Assembly: GCF_014196745.1 (NCBI RefSeq)
Contig: NZ_JACIEH010000003.1
Span: 1 to 64,000 of the forward strand
Origin: Sphingomonas kyeonggiensis
GTDB taxonomy: Bacteria; Pseudomonadota; Alphaproteobacteria; Sphingomonadales; Sphingomonadaceae
Direction: 5' to 3'
Length of the DNA stretch: 64,000 nt
Position 1 is the stretch's first letter. Each line of letters begins with the position of its first letter. This document shows, piece by piece, positions 38,658 to 48,583 of the stretch. Under the pieces are notes generated by a model. It did not search any database, was not told the DNA's origin, and saw only the letters and a program-made list of their open reading frames with translations. The translations under genes were made by a program, and so were the position numbers.

Positions 38658-41147
38658 GTGATTGCTCTCACGCTCCTTGTCGCACTGGGCGCGGCTGCGG
38701 CCTTTTATATCGTGCTGCGGCGCGTGGCCTTTCTGGAACAAGAACTGCGCCGTGTCGAATCGCTGATCCTGGCGCGCGACCCGGAAGTGCGTGAAGCGCC
38801 GATTCACCGAGCCGAGCCCAAACCGATGCCTGTCCGCGCCACCGAGGCGCCGGCACGCATCGCCAAAGCACCGGCGCCGCAACCCGAGCCGGTTCAGGCC
38901 CGCGCCCCTGAGCCGCGGCCATCCCCGCAGCTCAGCCTAGAGACGCTGATCGGCGGGCGACTGCCCATCTGGATCGGGGGCGCGGCGCTGGTGCTCGCGG
39001 GCTTCTTCCTCGTTCGCTACTCGATCGAAAGCGGATTGCTCGGCCCCGCGACGCGCACCCTGCTCGCGGCACTGTTCGGCCTGGCCCTGGTCGCGGGCAG
39101 CGAAATCACGCGGCGACTGCCCGCCACCGCCGAGGACCCGCGCGTGGCCCAGGCGCTTGCCGGGGCCGGCATCGCCAGCCTCTACGGCACGCTCTACATG
39201 GCGGCGGCGCTCTATCACCTGATCACGCCGCTGGCGGCCTTCCTGCTCGTGCTGGTCGTGACCGGCGGGGCACTCGCCCTGGCGCTGCGCCATGGCCCAC
39301 CCACGGCAGTAATGGCACTGGTTGGCGGATTCGCCGCCCCGCTGGTGGCCGGCTTCGACGCGGCCGGGATCGGTCCCCTGCTCGTCTATCTCGGGCTGTT
39401 CACCGCGGCCCTGTTTGGCCTGGCGATCCATCGTGGCTGGGCCTGGCTGGCACTCGCCGCCTGCGTCTCCGGCTTCGCCTGGATCAACTTCCTGATCGCG
39501 ATGCTGACGGCACGGGCGGGCGATCTCTCCGCAGTCGGCGCCTTCACCATGCTGCTCGCGATCGGCGCCAGCCTGGCACTGCCAGCGACCGGCGCCGGCA
39601 ATCGCTGGCTGCGCCTCGCACCGCTGCTCGCAGGCTGCCTCCAGCTCGCCGTGCTCGCCCCGGCACTCGACTTTGGCTGGCTGGCCTGGAGCTTCTACCT
39701 GGTGCTCGCCGCAGCCGCATTGTTCCTTGCCTGGCGCGATGCCGTCTACCTGCCCGGCGCGCTCGCCGCGCTGATCCTGTTGCTGATGCTGGAGATGCTG
39801 GCGATCGTGCCGCCCGATCCCGGCTTCACGCCAATCGCCGCCGTCCTCGCCACCCTTCTCTTTGCCGCTCCCGGCCATGTCCTTGCGCGCCGTAACCCGA
39901 TCTGGGCAGCGATCGCCTTGTCGGGCACCTCCGGTCCGTTGCTGGTCGCGCATCTGCGCGCACCCGATCTGCTTACGGCGATGCAATGGGGCGTGATCGA
40001 ACTCGCCGCGGCAGCCCTCACCTTCAGCCTTGCCTGGCGGACCCGCAGCGAACCTGAACATCCGATCCTCGTGCCCGCAACGACGCTGGCCGCGTTCCTC
40101 GCTGGCCTGGGCCTCGGCCAGTTCGTGCCGGGCGACTGGCTGTCCGTGCCGCTCACCCTTGTCGCCGCGTCACTGGCCTGGTGGGCACGCAGCACCCGCG
40201 CGCGCCTGCTCTACGAGCTGCCCGCCTATCCGCTGGCCGCCGCACTGGTCGCTGCTGCCCTGCCGCTCGGCGCCCTTAGTGAGCTGGTGCTCGCCTCGCT
40301 GTCCGGCGAGCGCCTAACCTACCCGCTGCTTCCGGACCTCTTCGAACTGCTGCGTGAACTGGCACCGCCGGTAGCACTCGCCATCGCGCTGCTGCTCGAC
40401 CCTGCCCAGTTCGGCCGGGTCCGACGTCCGGTGTCACTGGTCTCCACCGGGCTGGGCATCCTGCTGCTTTATGCGCTCGCCAAGCAGGTCCTGGCCATCA
40501 CCACCTTGCCCGGCTTCCTCGACTGGGGCTTCCTCGAGCGTGCGCTGCTCACCCAGGCCTGCCTCGCCGCCGGCTGGTGGCTGGCCCGCCAGGGCAAGGT
40601 CACCACGCTCGGCCACGCCCTGCTCGCGCTCGGCCTGTTCCGGATCCTCTGGTTCGACCTTTTCCTGCTCACCCCACTCATCGAACCACAGGCAGTTGGC
40701 CCATTGCCACTCCTCAACGCCGCGGTGTTGCACCTCGCGCTGGCCAGCTTCTGGCTCTGGACCCTGCCGCCGCGCTGGCGGACCGGCGCCGCGCTGCTCA
40801 GCCTCCTGGCCGTACTCGCCGCGATACGCCAGGCCACGCATGGCAGCCTGCTCACCGGCCCGATCGGCACAACCGAAAATGGCGGATACAGCGCCGCGAT
40901 GCTGGGCCTGGCGCTGTTCTGGCTGTGGCGCGGCATCACCACTGGCGCGCGCGATCTGCGCATCTTCGGCCTGGCCCTGCTCACCGGCGTCACGTTCAAG
41001 GTATTCCTGATCGACGCCGCCGCGCTCGACGGGGTGCTGCGCATCCTCTCCTTCCTCGGGCTGGGCCTCGCGCTGATCGGGATCGGCTGGGCCTATGGCC
41101 GCTTCGTCGGCAAGGGCGCCGCGCCGGACGCCGAACCGGTCACCTGA
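38658..41147 (+). CDS. DUF2339 polytopic membrane protein
   Basis: 829 residues from the GTG at 38658, with GAAGAGGA upstream. One N-terminal helix is followed by a short charged coiled segment (FLEQELRRVESLI) and a Pro/Ala/Glu-rich linker (45-95). Then SLETLIGGRLPIWIGGAALVLAG begins a run of more than 20 hydrophobic helices to the end, the usual DUF2339 layout. The last helices (FRIFGLALL-like DLRIFGLALLTGVTFKVFLID) are the most conserved. Function unknown; inner membrane. It is extremely Leu/Ala rich, so the opposite strand shows long spurious frames. Confidence 0.83.
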   Translation: MIALTLLVALGAAAAFYIVLRRVAFLEQELRRVESLILARDPEVREAPIHRAEPKPMPVRATEAPARIAKAPAPQPEPVQARAPEPRPSPQLSLETLIGGRLPIWIGGAALVLAGFFLVRYSIESGLLGPATRTLLAALFGLALVAGSEITRRLPATAEDPRVAQALAGAGIASLYGTLYMAAALYHLITPLAAFLLVLVVTGGALALALRHGPPTAVMALVGGFAAPLVAGFDAAGIGPLLVYLGLFTAALFGLAIHRGWAWLALAACVSGFAWINFLIAMLTARAGDLSAVGAFTMLLAIGASLALPATGAGNRWLRLAPLLAGCLQLAVLAPALDFGWLAWSFYLVLAAAALFLAWRDAVYLPGALAALILLLMLEMLAIVPPDPGFTPIAAVLATLLFAAPGHVLARRNPIWAAIALSGTSGPLLVAHLRAPDLLTAMQWGVIELAAAALTFSLAWRTRSEPEHPILVPATTLAAFLAGLGLGQFVPGDWLSVPLTLVAASLAWWARSTRARLLYELPAYPLAAALVAAALPLGALSELVLASLSGERLTYPLLPDLFELLRELAPPVALAIALLLDPAQFGRVRRPVSLVSTGLGILLLYALAKQVLAITTLPGFLDWGFLERALLTQACLAAGWWLARQGKVTTLGHALLALGLFRILWFDLFLLTPLIEPQAVGPLPLLNAAVLHLALASFWLWTLPPRWRTGAALLSLLAVLAAIRQATHGSLLTGPIGTTENGGYSAAMLGLALFWLWRGITTGARDLRIFGLALLTGVTFKVFLIDAAALDGVLRILSFLGLGLALIGIGWAYGRFVGKGAAPDAEPVT

Positions 41148-41595
41148 TCCCGTAGAAATCCGCAACCCGGTCCAACGCGAAACACAGCACCAGCTTGCCT
41201 GCCCGGCTCGGCCAGCCCAGCGCCTTCTCCGCCGGCCCGAGCCCTTCGCCCGCACAGACCACCCTCCACAATATGTCGACCAGGCCCGGTCCCGCCGCCG
41301 CCACCGCGCCATCGAATCGCCGGCGCGCGGCGATCTGGGCGAGCGTAGGGTCGAGCCGCTCCGACACCCCACCCGGGGTTCGCGCCGCCGGCGAGGCATC
41401 CCAGCGCATCGTGACGCGCGGCCCCAGCGCCGCAGTCTCATAGTCACTGCGCAGCCTTTCCCCCGCCTCGAGCTGCCGCGTGTCCACATGCCCCCGCGAC
41501 GCGAGCCACGCCATCGGTGATTCGGTCAGGTTCACCATGACACGGCGCTGGACGCCACCAATGTCCTCGATCGTCCGCTCAACCAGTTCGCGCAT
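41140..41595 (-). CDS. DUF6456-family protein
   Basis: 151 residues from the ATG at 41595 (AGGAGATC upstream). The conserved C-terminal part reads LEAGERLRSDYETAALGPRV, TMRWDAS, RRRFDGAVAAAGPGLVDILW, RVVCAGEGLGPAEKALGWP and RAGKLVLCFALDRVADFYG, the alphaproteobacterial DUF6456 pattern, which has a DNA-binding-like helical character. Function unknown; probably a cytoplasmic regulator. It overlaps the DUF2339 gene tail to tail by 8 bases and is divergent from the XRE regulator. Confidence 0.77.
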   Translation of the reverse strand: MRELVERTIEDIGGVQRRVMVNLTESPMAWLASRGHVDTRQLEAGERLRSDYETAALGPRVTMRWDASPAARTPGGVSERLDPTLAQIAARRRFDGAVAAAGPGLVDILWRVVCAGEGLGPAEKALGWPSRAGKLVLCFALDRVADFYGIR

Positions 41596-41687
41596 CGATG
41601 ATCTCCTTTTGTTCCGATTCGCAAGACTTGCCATGGCGGCACGATTGTAGGAAAGAGGGAAACCGATTTGGTTAGAGAAACATATCC

Positions 41688-42251
41688 ATGATCACCGCAA
41701 TCCGCGAGGTACGCCGCGCCAAGGGGCTCACGCTGGAGGAAGTCGCGGCGCGCTGCGTGCCGCCGACCACGGCGCAGACGATCGGTCGCCTGGAGACGGG
41801 CACGCGCACCGTCTCGGTCGGCTGGCTCAACCGCATCGCCGCGGCGCTGGGGGTGGACGCCGCCGATCTGGTCAGGCTTCCCGAGCGCCCGGAGATTCCG
41901 GTGGCCGCACTACTCGAAAGCACCGGCGCCCAGGCCCCACGCAGGACCGCCGCAGTGGTGCCGCCGCACGCCGAGCCCGGCATGGTCGCGGTAACCGTCG
42001 TGACGGGGGTCGGCGACTACCGCGCCGGCGACGAGATCTGGTGCAACACGCTGGCGCCCGAAGGCTTTGCGGCCGCGCTCAACCGCGACGTGCTCGTCCC
42101 CCGCCCCGCCGGACGCTTCCTGTTCGGGCGGCTGATCGGACGCGAGGGTGACCGGCTCCATCTGCTTCCATTGGGCGCCGGTGCACGCCAGCAGGTGATC
42201 ACCGATCCGCCCTGGATCGCCGTGGCGATCCGTCTGGTCCGCGCCCTCTGA
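41688..42251 (+). CDS. XRE-family repressor with S24/LexA-like C-terminal domain
   Basis: 187 residues. Residues 2-65 are a helix-turn-helix of the XRE type (IREVRRAKGLTLEEVAARC, TIGRLETGTRTVSVGWLNRI, AAALGV). Residues 100-187 look like the beta-rich S24 sensor domain (GDYRAGDEIWCNTL, RFLFGRLIGREGDRLHLLPL), but I cannot point to a clear Ser-Lys autocleavage dyad. It resembles small chromosomal Cro/CI regulators rather than a full phage repressor. Target unknown. It reads away from the DUF6456 gene. Confidence 0.77.
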   Translation: MITAIREVRRAKGLTLEEVAARCVPPTTAQTIGRLETGTRTVSVGWLNRIAAALGVDAADLVRLPERPEIPVAALLESTGAQAPRRTAAVVPPHAEPGMVAVTVVTGVGDYRAGDEIWCNTLAPEGFAAALNRDVLVPRPAGRFLFGRLIGREGDRLHLLPLGAGARQQVITDPPWIAVAIRLVRAL

Positions 42252-42313
42252 ATCACCTTGCGGAGCGCCACGGACAGGCGCAGTCTGCTTGGCAAAAGCA
42301 GGAGGGGCATACC

Positions 42314-42682
42314 ATGCTGAAACTGGGTCTGGCGGCAGCCGCCGCAATCGTCATCGCGGCACCGGCAATGGCGGACGAGTGGGATTTCGTGCTGATCAAC
42401 AATAGCGGCAAGGCGATCAAGACGGTCGAGATCGCGCCGACGGGCACCACGACCTGGCAGCCCAACAAGGTCGATCCCGAGTTTAAGAAGGCGGATGCCA
42501 CGGTGAAGCCGGGCGCGCGGATGACGGTCCATTTCGACAAGGGCGCAGGCTGCAAGTACGACGTGAAACTGAGCTTCGCCGACAACAGCGACGGCGTGTG
42601 GACCGGCATCAACGTGTGCGACAATTCCTACATCACGGTGAAGTACAACGCCGCGGGCGCGCCCGCCTTCACGGCGAACTGA
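42314..42682 (+). CDS. Small secreted protein of unknown function
   Basis: 122 residues with signal peptide 1-20 (ending APAMA). The mature part begins DEWDFVLINNSGKAIKTVEI and contains two cysteines (C71 or nearby in GAGCKYDVKL and C96 or nearby in INVCDNSY) that could form a disulfide. The pattern of alternating strands suggests a small beta sandwich. I recognise similar uncharacterised exported proteins in sphingomonads but no named domain. An AGGAGGGG site precedes the ATG. Confidence 0.72.
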   Translation: MLKLGLAAAAAIVIAAPAMADEWDFVLINNSGKAIKTVEIAPTGTTTWQPNKVDPEFKKADATVKPGARMTVHFDKGAGCKYDVKLSFADNSDGVWTGINVCDNSYITVKYNAAGAPAFTAN

Positions 42683-42708
42683 TCCGCATCCACGCGATGC
42701 ACGAATGG

Positions 42709-42735
42709 CGGAGCGCCACATTCTGCGGCGCTCCG
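42709..42735 (+). terminator. Hairpin after the small secreted protein gene
   Basis: CGGAGCGCC (42709-42717) pairs perfectly with GGCGCTCCG (42727-42735) around a 9-base loop. There is no T-tract, so it is either a weak intrinsic terminator or an mRNA-stabilising stem. The remaining bases up to 42988 hold nothing else I can name. Confidence 0.5.
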
Positions 42736-42988
42736 AACCACAAGGGATTGCGCGCATGCCTGCGGCGACGGCGCCGATATGTTGAGACCGGACAAGACTG
42801 CCGTTGGTTTCTTGGCACGGGTACTGCGCGTCGCCCTTGTTGAGCGGATGGCGGGTATCGGGATGCAGCGCCCGCCGCCGCGTGTTGCTGCAGGAGGGCT
42901 TATTCTGGGTCTCTAGCTGACCGGCACCTTCCGAGAACGGAATTACGCAGCGCGGCCCACCCCCTCCATATCGCCACCGACACCGGCA

Positions 42989-43456
42989 TCAGTTCGGCAC
43001 AGACCTCTTCGAGAAAGCAAGGGCAGCGAGCTTCCATCGGCCATCTACTTTTACGTAGGTCTCGGTAACCGAGAAAGGATTATCCGCCACCTGGTCACGG
43101 ACAATGGCATGGAGGTCGATCCGACTGGCAACAATTGCGGTGTCACCGATGAATCTGACCGAGATCTCCTTGATGTCGGCCCGCCTGTACTCGATGTTCC
43201 TGGATTGAATGACCCCCAGCTCCTGCGGCTGGGTCATCGTTCTGCTCATGTGAACGAAGATGGCCTTCTCATCGAAGAGCTCGGACAACGCTTCGACATT
43301 GCGCTCCGCCATCCACAGCCATTTCTGCTTGGAGAGCGCGATCAGCTCGGCCTCGCGGGGATCCGCTTGAAGCGATTGCGAGCCGGCTGCGGTCTGGGCG
43401 CTGGCGGCGAGCGGCATGGCCGTCGTCAAGAGGGCGAATGCGAACTGCTTGATCAT
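42989..43456 (-). CDS. Exported NTF2-like (SnoaL/DUF4440) protein
   Basis: 155 residues from the ATG at 43456, which starts a signal peptide (MIKQFAFALLTTAMPLAASA). The mature part is an NTF2-like fold: LIALSKQKWLWMAERNVEALSELFDEKAIFVHM (first helices, shown by LIALSKQK and FDEKAIFVHM), IQSRNIEYRRADIKEISVRF, VTETYVKVDGRWKLAALAF. Such proteins bind small ligands or act as periplasmic hydrolases or isomerases. It lies 62 bases downstream of the aldo-keto reductase gene on the same strand and is probably cotranscribed with it. Confidence 0.77.
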   Translation of the reverse strand: MIKQFAFALLTTAMPLAASAQTAAGSQSLQADPREAELIALSKQKWLWMAERNVEALSELFDEKAIFVHMSRTMTQPQELGVIQSRNIEYRRADIKEISVRFIGDTAIVASRIDLHAIVRDQVADNPFSVTETYVKVDGRWKLAALAFSKRSVPN

Positions 43457-43518
43457 CGGGAGGTACCTTCCACGGCGTTGAAGGGGCGGCCGCGATTGCG
43501 GGCGGGCGGCCAGAGACG

Positions 43519-45750
<2,232 letters not shown>

Positions 45751-45871
45751 CTGACTGCTTCTCTCGCGATTCGAACGACAAGCAGACAGTCGCAACGGTG
45801 AAATGGTCTACTGACCTGCGCTTCGTAGCCGCCCAAATGCACGCAAGCCTCCCGATGACACGAGGTGGACC

Positions 45872-47113
45872 GTGACCCGACGAAGCGATTGCTATAGACG
45901 CGCGGCCGTGTCCTTGAATCGATCGATCGCGCCCCTTGGCATCTCCGTCGATGCAATCGTCGACAAGGCGCTCGACCTTATCGCGTCCGGCGGCCTCGCC
46001 GAGCTGACCCTGCGGCCGCTTGCGATGGGGCTGGGCGTCAGCGTGCCGGTGATCTCGGCGCGCATGGGTAGCAAGGAGCAACTGCTCGAGGGCGTGACGA
46101 AGGCAGCGCATAGGCGCGACCTCGCCTTTTTTGCCAGGTGGCGCGACCTCGCCAACGCCATCGGGCCGATGGATGCGGCGATGCACGCCGCGATGGCGGA
46201 GTTGGCGCTGCGCGATTGGGTCACGCGCGAGCGGCGCCAGATCATTCTCCTTATCGAATTGGTCCATGACCGCGCGCTGCGCCCGGATCGCTTCCAGCCG
46301 CTGGAAGACTGGCTCGACGATGCGGGCCAGTTCTGGGCCGAGATGATCTTCGGCGACGCCGCGCTGGCCGATCTGGCGCTCGGCTATATGCTCGACGAAT
46401 CAGGGTTTTCGCTCGGCGCCGACGATAATCCGAAATATGCGCTGCTGCGCTCCCTGTGTCTCCAGCGCTTCGCGAACGGCATGTTCCCTGCAGGGAGTGA
46501 AGCGGCAGCCGACACGATCACACCGCTGATCGGACTTCTCGATCCGGCTGTACCGCCTGCCGCCGAGGAAGAGGATGCGAAACGCCAGAGGATCGTACGC
46601 AGTGCGGCCGATCTGATCGTTTCCCAGGGCATCGAAAGCGTGACGCATCGCTCGGTAGCGCTCGCCGCGGGCGTACCTGCCTCGACAGTGGTGTATCATT
46701 TCGGCGCGCGGCCGGCACTCGTGGTGGCGGGGCTGCACGCCGTCATCGCGCGCTTCCACAAGCGGCGGGGCGACATCCCCGCCGATCGCGGCGGCGCGCC
46801 ACCGAATGACACAAGCATCCAGGATCTGATCAAGGCCACCTCGATGATCGCGCTGGCAAGTACCCGCGAGCCCAGCCTGTTGCCCTACGCGATCGACATG
46901 CGGCGGCGGCGCGGCGAGAATTGGCGCGTGGACGACATGGCCCCGATGGGAATCGGCACCGGCGCAGGCTTTGACCGTACCGCGGCCCAAGTCCTCTCGA
47001 TCGCGGCCTTCGGCATGGGCATGGTTGGCATGGCCCGGAAGACAGCCGAGCGCGACCATTACAGGCGCGCCTTCACCGCCTTCGAAGCCTGGCGTATCCG
47101 ATCTTCCGGCTGA
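45872..47113 (+). CDS. Tandem TetR-type regulator (two TetR N-terminal domains in one chain)
   Basis: 413 residues from the GTG at 45872, which has CGAGG six bases upstream. Two TetR helix-turn-helix domains are visible. The first is at 28-75 (IVDKALDLIASGGLAELTLR, PLAMGLGVSVPVISARMGSK). The second is at 239-290 (RIVRSAADLIVSQGIESVTH, RSVALAAGVPASTVVYHFGA). Each is followed by a ligand-binding-like helical region. Ordinary TetR proteins are about 200 residues and dimerise, so this is a fused pseudo-dimer. It precedes an MFS transporter by 61 bases in the same direction, then a TonB receptor and a phosphodiesterase, and probably controls them. Confidence 0.86.
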   Translation: MTRRSDCYRRAAVSLNRSIAPLGISVDAIVDKALDLIASGGLAELTLRPLAMGLGVSVPVISARMGSKEQLLEGVTKAAHRRDLAFFARWRDLANAIGPMDAAMHAAMAELALRDWVTRERRQIILLIELVHDRALRPDRFQPLEDWLDDAGQFWAEMIFGDAALADLALGYMLDESGFSLGADDNPKYALLRSLCLQRFANGMFPAGSEAAADTITPLIGLLDPAVPPAAEEEDAKRQRIVRSAADLIVSQGIESVTHRSVALAAGVPASTVVYHFGARPALVVAGLHAVIARFHKRRGDIPADRGGAPPNDTSIQDLIKATSMIALASTREPSLLPYAIDMRRRRGENWRVDDMAPMGIGTGAGFDRTAAQVLSIAAFGMGMVGMARKTAERDHYRRAFTAFEAWRIRSSG

Positions 47114-47174
47114 TCCCGCAGAGTCATCGAAACGGCACAACCCGCTGATAGGCGCCCGACCGGAGTGCGGCGGG

Positions 47175-48509
47175 ATGGCGGATCGGGAAATATTGTCGGG
47201 CACGCGCCTCGTCGTGCTCTCGCTGCCGTCGCTGGCCTTTGCAGGCTATGACCTCGCCCGGCGGGTGTTCCTGGCACCGTATCTTTCCGGCGAACTCGCG
47301 CTGCAGGTCGGGGTTGTCGGCTGGCTGGTGCTGCTCGCCAATTTCGCATCGATTCCAGCCGAGTTGCTCGCGGGATCGATGGGCGATCACGGATCGGACC
47401 GGATCGGGCGGCGGCGACTATGGATGATCCTGGGTACCGCGCTGGTGCTGATCGGCACCGCCGGACTGCTCCGACAGGGCAGCACACCATCGATCGCTTC
47501 GGTGGCCGTCGCATTGGTCGCGCTGGTGGTCGGCTGGGCCTTGTGCAACGTCACGCACGGCGCCTGGGCACTCGAGGCCGCGCACGACAGCCGGTCCCGA
47601 GGGCGGATATTCGGCACGCGGACGCTGTTCGGGATCGCCGGCGGTATCGGCTTTTCGGCGATCGGCGCGCTGCAGATCGCCACCTGGCCCTCCCCCTTCA
47701 CGATCATCATGATCACCGTTGCCTTCGGTGCGCTGGTGCTGCACGCCGCACTCGCCACCCTGTTGCCCGACCGGGCGCCCGCGCCGGACAGATGGCGGCT
47801 CGCCTCCCTGCTCGATCCGTTGTGGCTGCTGTTCGCCAATCGCGGCAACCGCCGGCTGGCAGCGCTGTTCGCGCTAAACGGCGCACATGCGGCGATCACC
47901 ACCACCGGCTATTTCTACATGGTCGACAATGGCCTGGGGCTGCGCGGCTGGGCGCCGACCGGGATCCTCGTCCAGACCATCTGCGCCGCCATCGGCATCC
48001 TGGCGGCGATCCGGATCGGTGCCAGCCTCAGCGCGCACGCGCTGCTGCGACTGACGCTCTTGGCGAATCTGGTTCTGGCGCTTGCCTTGCCACTGCTGCC
48101 CGCCGGCTCGCCAGTCGCGCTGATGCTGTGGACGGTGCCGTTCGGGCTGACCTCCGCGATCGACTTCATGGCCCTGCGGATGCTGCTCGGCGCGCGGCTC
48201 GATGCCGGAGGCGCGCCCTCGGGGAAGCGTGCCGCCGCGCACTATGCCGGGTTCCACCTGCCCTTCAATCTATGTGGCGCCATCGCCTCGGGACTGTTGT
48301 TCGCGGGCTATCGCACCCTGGGCTTCGATCCGCGCGCAGCCCTTGGGCCTGAACAGACGTTCGCGCCGGTGCTGCTCGTCCCGAGCGTGGCCGCCGCGCT
48401 GATCACGCTGGTTTCACTCAGAATTCTGGCAGATTCCTCGCTGGACGAGCCTGCCGGAGCATCTTCGGCAACACGCATGACCCCTGAGGCATTGACTGAA
48501 CAAGTGTAA
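47175..48509 (+). CDS. MFS transporter (GPH/MelB-like)
   Basis: 444 residues from the ATG at 47175; earlier starts overlap the TetR gene in another frame. Twelve hydrophobic helices, with LPSLAFAGYDLARRVFLAPY in the first, the GSMGDHGSDRIGRRRLWMIL loop between helices 2 and 3 (the MFS A-motif region), and HGAWALEAAHDSRSRGRIFG before helix 5. This is the pattern of MFS_2/GPH sugar-cation symporters in sphingomonads. Inner-membrane importer whose likely substrate enters through the adjacent TonB receptor. Substrate unknown. Confidence 0.87.
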   Translation: MADREILSGTRLVVLSLPSLAFAGYDLARRVFLAPYLSGELALQVGVVGWLVLLANFASIPAELLAGSMGDHGSDRIGRRRLWMILGTALVLIGTAGLLRQGSTPSIASVAVALVALVVGWALCNVTHGAWALEAAHDSRSRGRIFGTRTLFGIAGGIGFSAIGALQIATWPSPFTIIMITVAFGALVLHAALATLLPDRAPAPDRWRLASLLDPLWLLFANRGNRRLAALFALNGAHAAITTTGYFYMVDNGLGLRGWAPTGILVQTICAAIGILAAIRIGASLSAHALLRLTLLANLVLALALPLLPAGSPVALMLWTVPFGLTSAIDFMALRMLLGARLDAGGAPSGKRAAAHYAGFHLPFNLCGAIASGLLFAGYRTLGFDPRAALGPEQTFAPVLLVPSVAAALITLVSLRILADSSLDEPAGASSATRMTPEALTEQV

Positions 48510-48583
48510 TTATATCGTCATGGACACATCATAGGAGGTGCCCCGTATCCCGCCGAATCGGCGGGACTTCGAGGGGATCCCGG

